Of a DNA stretch of 5,020 bases, positions 1-4,297 are shown one piece after another (the first letter of the stretch is position 1; each line of letters opens with the position of its first letter). A program made the position numbers and the translations under genes. The notes below the pieces were generated by a model. The model searched no databases and was not told where the DNA came from. It worked only from the letters and a program-made list of their open reading frames with translations. The stretch spans positions 1 to 5,020 of the forward strand of contig JANWYC010000099.1 in assembly GCA_025057245.1 (NCBI GenBank). The letters are read 5' to 3'. The stretch comes from Aquificaceae bacterium (GTDB lineage Bacteria > Aquificota > Aquificia > Aquificales > Aquificaceae).

Positions 1-77
1 CCTATTAAAACTTTTAACAGAAGTTCAATTCTGTCTATCCTTCTGCCTAAGTCTGCTTCGACTTTGTCTATTCTCCT
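1..77. repeat. 77-bp direct repeat, left copy (identical to 406-482)
   Basis: Positions 1-77 match 406-482 base for base at an offset of 405. The block encodes the second and third coiled-coil repeats and the start of the membrane anchor in the two paralogous genes. The repeat may extend left of the window. The 5' parts of the same two genes (151-326 against 535-710) differ at about 25 of 176 positions, so this end is far better conserved than the rest. Confidence 0.95.
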
Positions 78-326
78 CTCAAGTTCAGCTTTTACATTGT
101 CTATTTTGTTTTCTATCTCTAGCTTTACCAACATAAGCTCTTCTTTCGTAGCCAGCTCTTTTAAGAGCTCTTCTTTGACCTCCGCCTTAAGTATGGGTTT
201 TTGTTCCCTTGCTTTCTCCTCAATCTTTGAAAGACTCTCTTCTAAGACTTTAACTACCTTGTCCGCTTTCTCTTTACCGAGCTCTTCTTCAAGTATCTTG
301 TAAACTTCATAGCTAACTGTAGCCAT
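1..326 (-). CDS. Coiled-coil, membrane-anchored DUF1640/CCDC90-like protein, copy 1 (3' end cut by window edge)
   Basis: The frame is open from ATG at 326-324 to the left edge, giving 108 complete codons with no stop. It begins MATVSYEVYKILEEELGKEK and is a close paralogue of the gene just upstream (53 of the first 63 residues identical). The visible part is a charged N-terminal helical region of about 60 residues and then a coiled coil with an 11-residue repeat (KIDNVKAELER, RIDKVEADLGR, RIDRIELLLKV). It stops just as the hydrophobic C-terminal anchor should begin. Relative to the upstream copy it carries seven extra residues before the coiled-coil repeats. The ATG lies 3 nt after the upstream stop, and its ribosome site GAGGTGA sits inside the end of that gene, so the two are probably co-transcribed and translationally coupled. 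The head-stalk-anchor layout resembles the bacterial relatives of mitochondrial MCUR1/CCDC90B. That family call is from memory of the architecture, and the cellular role is unknown. Confidence 0.75.
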   Translation of the reverse strand, partial: MATVSYEVYKILEEELGKEKADKVVKVLEESLSKIEEKAREQKPILKAEVKEELLKELATKEELMLVKLEIENKIDNVKAELERRIDKVEADLGRRIDRIELLLKVLI

Positions 327-329
327 TTC

Positions 330-710
330 TCACCTCACTGCAAATACTATTTTTAGAAGCTCTACAAAAGCGGGATTTAAAAGCGTAAGCCCTACTACAA
401 CGAGACCTATTAAAACTTTTAACAGAAGTTCAATTCTGTCTATCCTTCTGCCTAAGTCTGCTTCGACTTTGTCTATTCTCCTTTCAAGCTCAAGTCTCAA
501 AGCTCTTATCTCTCCGTAAAACTCCTCCTTAGTGACAAGCTCTTTTAAGAGCTCTTCCTTAACCTCCACTTTGAGTATAGGCTTTTGTTCCTTTACTTTC
601 TCTTCAATCTTTGAAAGGCTCTCTTGTAAGACTTTAACTACCTTGTCCGCTTTGTCTTTACCAAGCTCCTCTTCAAGTATCTTGTAAATCTCGTAGCTTA
701 GGATAGACAT
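330..710 (-). CDS. Coiled-coil, membrane-anchored DUF1640/CCDC90-like protein, copy 2 (126 aa)
   Basis: This is a complete small protein that starts MSILSYEIYKILEEELGKDK. Residues 1-60 are a charged helical head/neck. Residues about 66-98 are a coiled coil with 11-residue repeats (EIRALRLELER, RIDKVEADLGR, RIDRIELLLKV). Residues about 94-112 are a strongly hydrophobic segment, probably a C-terminal transmembrane anchor, followed by a short amphipathic tail ending FAVR. The start is supported by its alignment with the paralogue downstream (MATVSYEVYK...) and by the lack of any earlier in-frame start. No Shine-Dalgarno precedes it; a TATAAT box lies only 8 nt upstream, so the mRNA may be leaderless. 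It is first in a minus-strand unit with copy 1. Family knowledge: such proteins occur in bacteria and organelles and can form trimeric stalks on membranes, but no enzymatic function is known. The DUF1640-like call is by architecture; that it is a real protein gene is well supported by the duplicated copy. Confidence 0.75.
   Translation of the reverse strand: MSILSYEIYKILEEELGKDKADKVVKVLQESLSKIEEKVKEQKPILKVEVKEELLKELVTKEEFYGEIRALRLELERRIDKVEADLGRRIDRIELLLKVLIGLVVVGLTLLNPAFVELLKIVFAVR
406..482. repeat. 77-bp direct repeat, right copy (identical to 1-77)
   Basis: This is the second copy of the identical block, inside the upstream coiled-coil gene. Identity breaks at position 483 (T here, C at 78), where the two genes enter the non-alignable part with the 21-nt length difference. 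An identical block flanked by diverged sequence suggests recent gene conversion or recombination between the tandem copies. Confidence 0.95.
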
Positions 711-718
711 ATCAGAAA

Positions 719-724
719 ATTATA
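719..724 (-). promoter_or_regulatory. -10 box (TATAAT) of the coiled-coil gene pair, probably leaderless
   Basis: On the minus strand a perfect TATAAT occupies 724-719, followed by TTTCTGAT and then the ATG at 710. A start site about 7 nt after the box would fall at about 712-711, giving almost no 5' leader, which fits the missing ribosome site. The -35 region at a 17-nt spacer reads CTTTCC, a poor match to TTGACA. The box is inferred from sequence only. Confidence 0.5.
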
Positions 725-786
725 CGCCCAGTGAAAAATTAGGAAAGTATAAAAATTCTCTCTAGAAAAGTCTCGCATATGATTAG

Positions 787-804
787 TGGCATACTAGTAC
801 ACCA
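787..804. promoter_or_regulatory. 18-bp quasi-palindrome, candidate operator
   Basis: The sequence TGGCATACTAGTACACCA has dyad symmetry about 795/796. The inner 8 bp TACTAGTA are a perfect palindrome and the outer TGG/CCA arms also match, giving 7 of 9 symmetric pairs. It lies in the intergenic region, about 60 bp upstream of the -10 box of the minus-strand coiled-coil genes. This size and symmetry suit a dimeric regulator, but no regulator can be named. Confidence 0.3.
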
Positions 805-812
805 TCCCTGTT

Positions 813-836
813 TTGTCTAATATATTACTGTCTAAT
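813..836. repeat. Two direct TGTCTAAT elements flanking an AT palindrome
   Basis: TGTCTAAT occurs at 814-821 and again at 829-836, 15 bp apart. Overlapping the first copy and running into the spacer is the 10-bp palindrome TAATATATTA (818-827). The same heptamer recurs in opposite orientation at 925-931 and 946-952. The elements lie between two divergent promoters and code for nothing visible. Confidence 0.5.
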
Positions 837-913
837 AAATTTCTCGCTCTCGACACATGTGGGTTTTAATATTTTTTCATACTTAGATTCTGAAGCGGAT
901 GGATACTAAGTTT

Positions 914-940
914 TTGGGAGTTTTTTAGACAAACCCCCAA
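914..940. other. Hairpin with 10-bp stem (one mismatch) and 7-nt loop
   Basis: TTGGGAGTTT (914-923) pairs with AAACCCCCAA (931-940) except for one A/C mismatch. The loop TTTAGAC carries most of one repeated element. There is no run of T directly after the stem on either strand, so it does not look like an intrinsic terminator. It could be a DNA-level structure, part of a protein-binding region, or chance in AT-rich sequence. Confidence 0.3.
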
Positions 941-953
941 TCCCTTTAGACAA
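924..953. repeat. Two direct TTTAGACAA elements, inverted relative to 813-836
   Basis: TTTAGACAA occurs at 924-932 and 945-953, 21 bp apart (about two helical turns). Its core TTAGACAA is the exact reverse complement of TTGTCTAA at 813-820. Relative to a predicted rplS start site near 1013, the nearer copy centres at about -64 and the farther at about -85, positions where activators often bind. No regulator is recognised. Confidence 0.5.
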
Positions 954-997
954 TCCTTAGGAATTTTCTCTTAAACAACACAATACGCAAAATTTCA

Positions 998-1006
998 TGC
1001 TATAAT
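998..1006 (+). promoter_or_regulatory. Extended -10 promoter (TGCTATAAT) of the rplS operon
   Basis: A perfect TATAAT at 1001-1006 is preceded by TGC, a canonical extended -10 motif. No good -35 hexamer lies 16-18 bp upstream (ACACAA at the 17-bp position), which extended -10 promoters can tolerate. The start site would be about 1013, leaving a leader of about 25 nt that contains the strong ribosome site. Confidence 0.65.
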
Positions 1007-1022
1007 TTTCAGTCTTACTACA

Positions 1023-1031
1023 AAAGGAGGT
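1023..1031 (+). promoter_or_regulatory. Strong ribosome binding site of rplS
   Basis: AAAGGAGGT is a near-perfect complement of the 16S rRNA 3' end and lies 7 nt before the ATG at 1038. It fixes the rplS start and is by far the strongest ribosome site in the window, as expected for an abundant ribosomal protein. Confidence 0.85.
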
Positions 1032-1037
1032 CTAACC

Positions 1038-1415
1038 ATGAGTGGTCTTATTCAAAAAGTTGAGGACATATACCTTCCTAAGAAAAGCTACCCTAACTTT
1101 AAAGTAGGTGATACAGTAAAGGTTCACTACAGAATTGTAGAAGGTGAGAAGGAAAGAATCCAACCCTTTGAGGGTGTAGTAATAAGGATAAAGGGTAGTG
1201 GTATAGGAAAGAGCTTTTGTGTAAGGAAAGAATCCTACGGCGTAGGCATAGAAAGAACCTTTCCTTTATATAGTCCAAACATAGAAAGGATAGAAATAGT
1301 AAAATACGGAAAAGTAAGAAGGGCAAAGCTTTACTTCTTGCGTAAATACAAGGGTAAAGAAGCAATAGGCAAGATAAGAGAGGTAAAGCCCTGGGAGCTT
1401 AAAAAGAAAGCATGA
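1038..1415 (+). CDS. rplS: 50S ribosomal protein L19
   Basis: L19 is a large-subunit protein at the 30S-50S interface, near intersubunit bridges. The 125-residue product is slightly longer than the usual 110-120. It shows the family core: [20 protein letters not shown] (21-40), IQPFEGVVI (41-49), the [19 protein letters not shown] stretch (62-80) and [12 protein letters not shown] (91-102). The short extra length is a Lys-rich C-terminal tail (PWELKKKA). The start follows a near-perfect ribosome site. It leads an operon in which rnhB overlaps its stop by 4 nt (ATGA). The adjacency rplS-rnhB is common among bacteria. The gene is probably driven by the extended -10 promoter at 998-1006. Confidence 0.97.
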   Translation: MSGLIQKVEDIYLPKKSYPNFKVGDTVKVHYRIVEGEKERIQPFEGVVIRIKGSGIGKSFCVRKESYGVGIERTFPLYSPNIERIEIVKYGKVRRAKLYFLRKYKGKEAIGKIREVKPWELKKKA

Positions 1416-2008
1416 CAGAGTATGAGCAGTTTTATTGGGAAAGGGGTTTACTTGTAGCCGGCGTGGATGAAGTGGGTAGGGGACCGCTGGCTGGGCCTCT
1501 TGTAGCCTGCGCAGTTATTCTACCTCCTTTTACAGAGACCTTTATAGACAGAGATTCAAAAGCTATGACGCCCAAAGAGAGAGAGGAAGCGTATGAAGTT
1601 ATAAAGTCAAAGGCTTTAGCCATAGGCACTTCGGTAGTGGACTCAGCCTTGATAGACAGGGTAGGTATAGCAAAAGCCAACCAGATAGCTTTCAAGAGAG
1701 CACTTATGGACCTCAAACATCACTTTCATGTAGTCATCAGTGATTACCTAACGGTGGAAGGCTACGAGGGTATTGCTCTTGTAAAGGGAGATGAGAAAAG
1801 CCTCAGCTGTGCCTGTGCGAGCATAGTAGCAAAAGTGTTAAGGGATAGAATCATGGAACACTACCACCGAGTTTTCCCTCAGTATAACTTCACTAAGCAC
1901 AAAGGTTATGCTACTAAAGAACACATAAAAGCCCTTGACCTCTACAAGGAAAGCCTTATACACCGGAGGAGCTTCTCTCCTCTAAAACAGTTAAATCTTT
2001 TTCCCTGA
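1412..2008 (+). CDS. rnhB: Ribonuclease HII
   Basis: RNase HII cuts RNA in RNA-DNA hybrids and removes single ribonucleotides from DNA; it is metal-dependent and cytoplasmic. The 198 residues match the usual size. The first catalytic pair is D19-E20 in [14 protein letters not shown], which includes the GRG motif (22-24). The third acidic residue is most likely D111 in VVISDYL and the fourth D127 in VKGDEKS, with the expected 16-18 residue spacing. [11 protein letters not shown] (136-146), HKGY (163-166) and RRSFSPLK (185-192) are also typical. Two details are odd: the usual Gly after the third Asp is Tyr, and the protein ends in QLNLFP, which resembles a sliding-clamp-binding motif. Its ATG overlaps the rplS stop (ATGA), suggesting translational coupling; only a weak purine-rich stretch precedes it. 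Confidence 0.96.
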   Translation: MTEYEQFYWERGLLVAGVDEVGRGPLAGPLVACAVILPPFTETFIDRDSKAMTPKEREEAYEVIKSKALAIGTSVVDSALIDRVGIAKANQIAFKRALMDLKHHFHVVISDYLTVEGYEGIALVKGDEKSLSCACASIVAKVLRDRIMEHYHRVFPQYNFTKHKGYATKEHIKALDLYKESLIHRRSFSPLKQLNLFP

Positions 2009-2862
2009 TGCACGTTCCTGTCCTTTTAGAAGAGGTAGTAGAGCTCCTTTTAGGTAATGGAGGGAAGGTTTACGTGGATTGCACTATAGGTCTGGGAGGT
2101 CACACAAAGAGGATATTGGAGAGAGACCCTGAAGCTTTTGTGATAGGCATAGACAGAGACCATCATACTCTTGAAATAGCGGAGGATAACCTTAAGACCT
2201 TCGAAAGAAGGTTTAGCCTTTATCATGCCAACTACGCAGATATAGACCATGTGCTACAGATGGAAGGTGTGTCTGAGGTGGACGGTATACTTTTTGACCT
2301 TGGCGTCTCTATGTTGCAACTGAAAAGTTCAAGAGGTTTTTCCTTCCAAAGAGACGAGCCCCTGGATATGAGAATGAACCCAGAGGATAAGCTCACAGCC
2401 TATCATGTGGTAAATCAATACTCTGAAAGGGAACTGGAGAGGATACTAAGGGAATACGGAGAAGAGCCTTACGCAAGGAGAATAGCTAAAGCCATAGTCT
2501 TAACGAGGGCGAAAAAACCTATAGAGACCACAGGTCAGCTAGTAGAAGTACTGCTGTCCGTGCTTCCTTACAAAGGTGGTAAAAGACATCCCGCTACAAG
2601 AACCTTTCAGGCTATAAGGATGGAAGTAAACAGGGAGCTTGAGTCTCTCAGAATGGCTCTCGAAAAAAGCCCGAATTATCTCAAGCCTGGTGGTAGGCTG
2701 GTGGTCATATCTTTTCATTCCTTGGAAGACAGGCTGGTGAAGGATTTTATGAGAAAGCATCTTAAAGTATTGACAAAAAAACCGATAGTTCCTAATATGA
2801 GAGAAGTAAGATTTAATCCCGCAAGTAGAAGTGCAAAACTAAGAGCGGGGGAAAAGCCATGA
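2008..2862 (+). CDS. rsmH: 16S rRNA (cytosine(1402)-N(4))-methyltransferase RsmH (MraW)
   Basis: RsmH uses S-adenosylmethionine to methylate N4 of C1402 in the decoding centre of 16S rRNA. The 284-residue product carries the family signatures in order: [13 protein letters not shown] (2-14); the SAM-binding loop [11 protein letters not shown] (23-33) and GIDRD (47-51); [10 protein letters not shown] with RGFSF and PLDMRM (96-123); [19 protein letters not shown] (194-212); [14 protein letters not shown] (232-245); and the C-terminal [13 protein letters not shown] (270-282). It is slightly shorter than many homologues (around 300-310) but lacks no motif. Its ATG overlaps the rnhB stop by one base (TGATG) with no clear ribosome site, so it probably relies on reinitiation. 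In many bacteria rsmH sits second in the dcw cluster, before ftsL; that second relationship is kept here. Confidence 0.97.
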   Translation: MHVPVLLEEVVELLLGNGGKVYVDCTIGLGGHTKRILERDPEAFVIGIDRDHHTLEIAEDNLKTFERRFSLYHANYADIDHVLQMEGVSEVDGILFDLGVSMLQLKSSRGFSFQRDEPLDMRMNPEDKLTAYHVVNQYSERELERILREYGEEPYARRIAKAIVLTRAKKPIETTGQLVEVLLSVLPYKGGKRHPATRTFQAIRMEVNRELESLRMALEKSPNYLKPGGRLVVISFHSLEDRLVKDFMRKHLKVLTKKPIVPNMREVRFNPASRSAKLRAGEKP

Positions 2863-3107
2863 AGTATATAATACTGAGCTTAATATTGCTATGCTTGAAC
2901 TACATATACTCAGCATACAGCCTCAGTGTTTCAAAAGATTATGCTAAAAAGGTTCAGGAGTTAAAAAAGGAAAAGGAAAGGTCTCTTATACTTAAAGCGG
3001 AGTTGGAAAAGCATGTAAACTACAAAACCGCAAAAAATTACGCAGAATCCGCCGGCTTTAGTCCCGTTGACTGGGGCAGAGTGAAGCTAGTAAAGGCTTC
3101 TAAGTAG
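2859..3107 (+). CDS. ftsL: FtsL-like cell division protein (single-pass membrane, coiled coil)
   Basis: The 82-residue product has an N-terminal hydrophobic segment (about residues 3-20), a charged extracytoplasmic coiled coil (about 26-54, rich in K and E), and a short globular end with [18 protein letters not shown]. That is the layout of FtsL/DivIC division proteins, which bridge FtsQ/FtsB and the FtsWI septal synthase. FtsL is poorly conserved in sequence, so the call rests on topology plus position directly after rsmH, where ftsL normally lies. Its ATG overlaps the rsmH stop (ATGA), and a purine-rich ribosome site (GGGGGA) lies in the end of rsmH. The cytoplasmic tail is only about two residues, much shorter than in E. 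coli FtsL. No ftsI follows; the operon ends against the convergent tyrS, overlapping it by 8 nt. It could instead be FtsB/DivIC. Confidence 0.7.
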   Translation: MKYIILSLILLCLNYIYSAYSLSVSKDYAKKVQELKKEKERSLILKAELEKHVNYKTAKNYAESAGFSPVDWGRVKLVKASK

Positions 3108-4284
3108 GCAAAATCCTGTAAAAACGCTTTTTACCAACTTGGAGCTTCAGTTCCTGATAGACTTCTATCTCTTGGTTTGGGTCTTCTACTTTCTCTCCAT
3201 TTATCCTTAAACCACCACCTTCTATTAGCCTTCTGGCTGAGTTTTTTGAATTTTCTATACCCAGCTCAAAAAGAAACTCGTAAGCTTTTTGAAGGTATCC
3301 ACTTTTTACCTTAATGCAGATGGCATCCTCAGGGAACTCTCTGTGTGAAAAGGTTTTTTCAAAGAATTCTCTTGCTCTATCCGCTTCTTGCCGAGAATGA
3401 TAGCGGGACACTATCGTATGAGCTAGATTCTTCTTAGCTTCCATTGGATGCATTTCCCTTTTTAGCTTTTGTATGTCTTCTTCACCGTAGTCTGTTAAAA
3501 GTAGGTAATACTCCCACATAAGGTCATCAGATATGGACATGAGCTTTCCAAACATCTGGTTCGGCTCTTCTGTTAGCCCTAAATAGTTTCGGTAAGATTT
3601 AGACATTTTTCTTACACCATCCAGACCTACAAGAAGGGGAAGGGTAATGCATACCTGCGGTTCTTGTCCGTATGCTCTCTGTAAATCTCTTCCTACCAAA
3701 AGGTTGAACTTCTGGTCTGTGCCTCCCAGCTCCACATCCGCCCTAAGAAATACAGAATCGTAGCCCTGAAGCAAGGGGTATAGGAATTCGTGTATGTGTA
3801 TAGGCACGCCTTCTTTAAATCGTTTGGAAAAATCATCCCTTTCAAGCATCCTTGCTACCGTATACTGTCCAGCCAATTTAAGTATGCCCTCCACGCCAAG
3901 ATGGTAAAGCCACGAGCTGTTGAAAACTATGTTTGTTTTCTCTGGAATAAGAACTTTAAAAACCTGATGCTCGTAAGTTTTGGCATTTTCCAAAACCTCT
4001 TCCCTGCTCAGGGGTGGTCTGGTCTCACTCCTTCCCGTAGGGTCACCTATCATAGCGGTAAAGTCGCCTATTACGAAATAAACCTCGTGTCCCAAGATTT
4101 GAAACTGTCTTAGCTTTTGAAGAAGCACTGAGTGTCCAAGATGCAGGTCTGGTGCGGTTGGGTCAAAGCCTGCCTTAATTCGCAAAGGTCTGCCTTCCTT
4201 GAGCTTTTTCAGCAGTTCTTCCTCTTCTATAATTTCAGAAGTTCCTTGTTTTATAAGTCTGAGCTGTTCCTCTGGGCTAGGCAT
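3100..4284 (-). CDS. tyrS: Tyrosyl-tRNA synthetase
   Basis: This class I synthetase charges tRNA-Tyr with tyrosine using ATP. The 394-residue protein has the HIGH-type motif HLGH (48-51) in [14 protein letters not shown], a tyrosine-pocket region with [24 protein letters not shown] (171-194), and the KMSKS loop (226-230). A C-terminal S4-like RNA-binding domain follows (about 335-394, with [22 protein letters not shown]). The intact KMSKS places it with the TyrZ-like subfamily rather than the E. coli TyrS type, which has KFGKT. The ATG lies 8 nt after the stop of the upstream activase-like gene, so the two probably share an mRNA. No clear ribosome site is visible, but TATAAT at 4297-4292 lies 7 nt before the ATG. 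Its last codons and stop overlap the convergent ftsL-like gene by 8 nt. Confidence 0.97.
   Translation of the reverse strand: MPSPEEQLRLIKQGTSEIIEEEELLKKLKEGRPLRIKAGFDPTAPDLHLGHSVLLQKLRQFQILGHEVYFVIGDFTAMIGDPTGRSETRPPLSREEVLENAKTYEHQVFKVLIPEKTNIVFNSSWLYHLGVEGILKLAGQYTVARMLERDDFSKRFKEGVPIHIHEFLYPLLQGYDSVFLRADVELGGTDQKFNLLVGRDLQRAYGQEPQVCITLPLLVGLDGVRKMSKSYRNYLGLTEEPNQMFGKLMSISDDLMWEYYLLLTDYGEEDIQKLKREMHPMEAKKNLAHTIVSRYHSRQEADRAREFFEKTFSHREFPEDAICIKVKSGYLQKAYEFLFELGIENSKNSARRLIEGGGLRINGEKVEDPNQEIEVYQELKLQVGKKRFYRILPT
3118..3134. terminator. Small AT-rich hairpin, possible weak bidirectional terminator
   Basis: GTAAAAA (3118-3124) and TTTTTAC (3128-3134) form a perfect 7-bp inverted repeat around a 3-nt loop, just after the ftsL-like stop. 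The right arm gives T5 on both strands. With only one G-C pair in the stem it is weak, and on the minus strand it also encodes residues near the TyrRS C-terminus. It is the only hairpin I noticed near the convergent junction. Confidence 0.25.
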
Positions 4285-4291
4285 AGACTTA

Positions 4292-4297
4292 ATTATA
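4292..4297 (-). promoter_or_regulatory. Possible -10 box (TATAAT) just upstream of tyrS
   Basis: TATAAT on the minus strand is followed by TAAGTCT and the tyrS ATG, the same layout as at 719-724. It would give a leaderless tyrS mRNA. It spans the upstream gene's Val-stop codons (GTA TAA), the 17-bp-spaced -35 position is CCCGCC, and it is not an extended -10, so it may be coincidence. Confidence 0.25.

Larger units (their letters stand above)
711..1037. other. Divergent intergenic region between the coiled-coil genes and rplS
   Basis: This 327-bp stretch has no convincing gene on either strand. It contains the minus-strand -10 box (719-724), an 18-bp quasi-palindrome (787-804), four mirrored TTAGACA/TGTCTAA elements (814-836 and 924-953), an 8-bp palindrome CACATGTG (854-861), a hairpin (914-940), and the plus-strand extended -10 and ribosome site of rplS. 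It is unusually long for such a compact neighbourhood, which makes a regulatory role plausible. Confidence 0.7.

Noticed and set aside
154..169. Inverted repeat AGCTCTT-TT-AAGAGCT, also present at 538-553
   Set aside because: It lies in the coding frame of both paralogues and is explained by the conserved peptide KELLKEL.
64..303. Plus-strand open frame opposite the first coiled-coil gene, Ser-rich
   Set aside because: It is the antisense of Glu/Lys-rich codons of the real minus-strand gene, with no ribosome site and low-complexity product.
779..820. A 13-codon open frame (ATG at 779, stop 818-820) in the intergenic region, a possible leader peptide
   Set aside because: It has no ribosome site, no attenuator-like run of one amino acid and no gene immediately after it.
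881..911. Inverted repeat ACTTAG ... CTAAGT followed by a T-run, terminator-like
   Set aside because: The stem is only 6 bp and AT-rich with a 19-nt loop, and no plus-strand gene ends upstream that would need it.
2867..2872. TATAAT on the plus strand inside the ftsL-like gene
   Set aside because: It is within coding sequence of the last gene of the operon, so it would drive nothing downstream on that strand.
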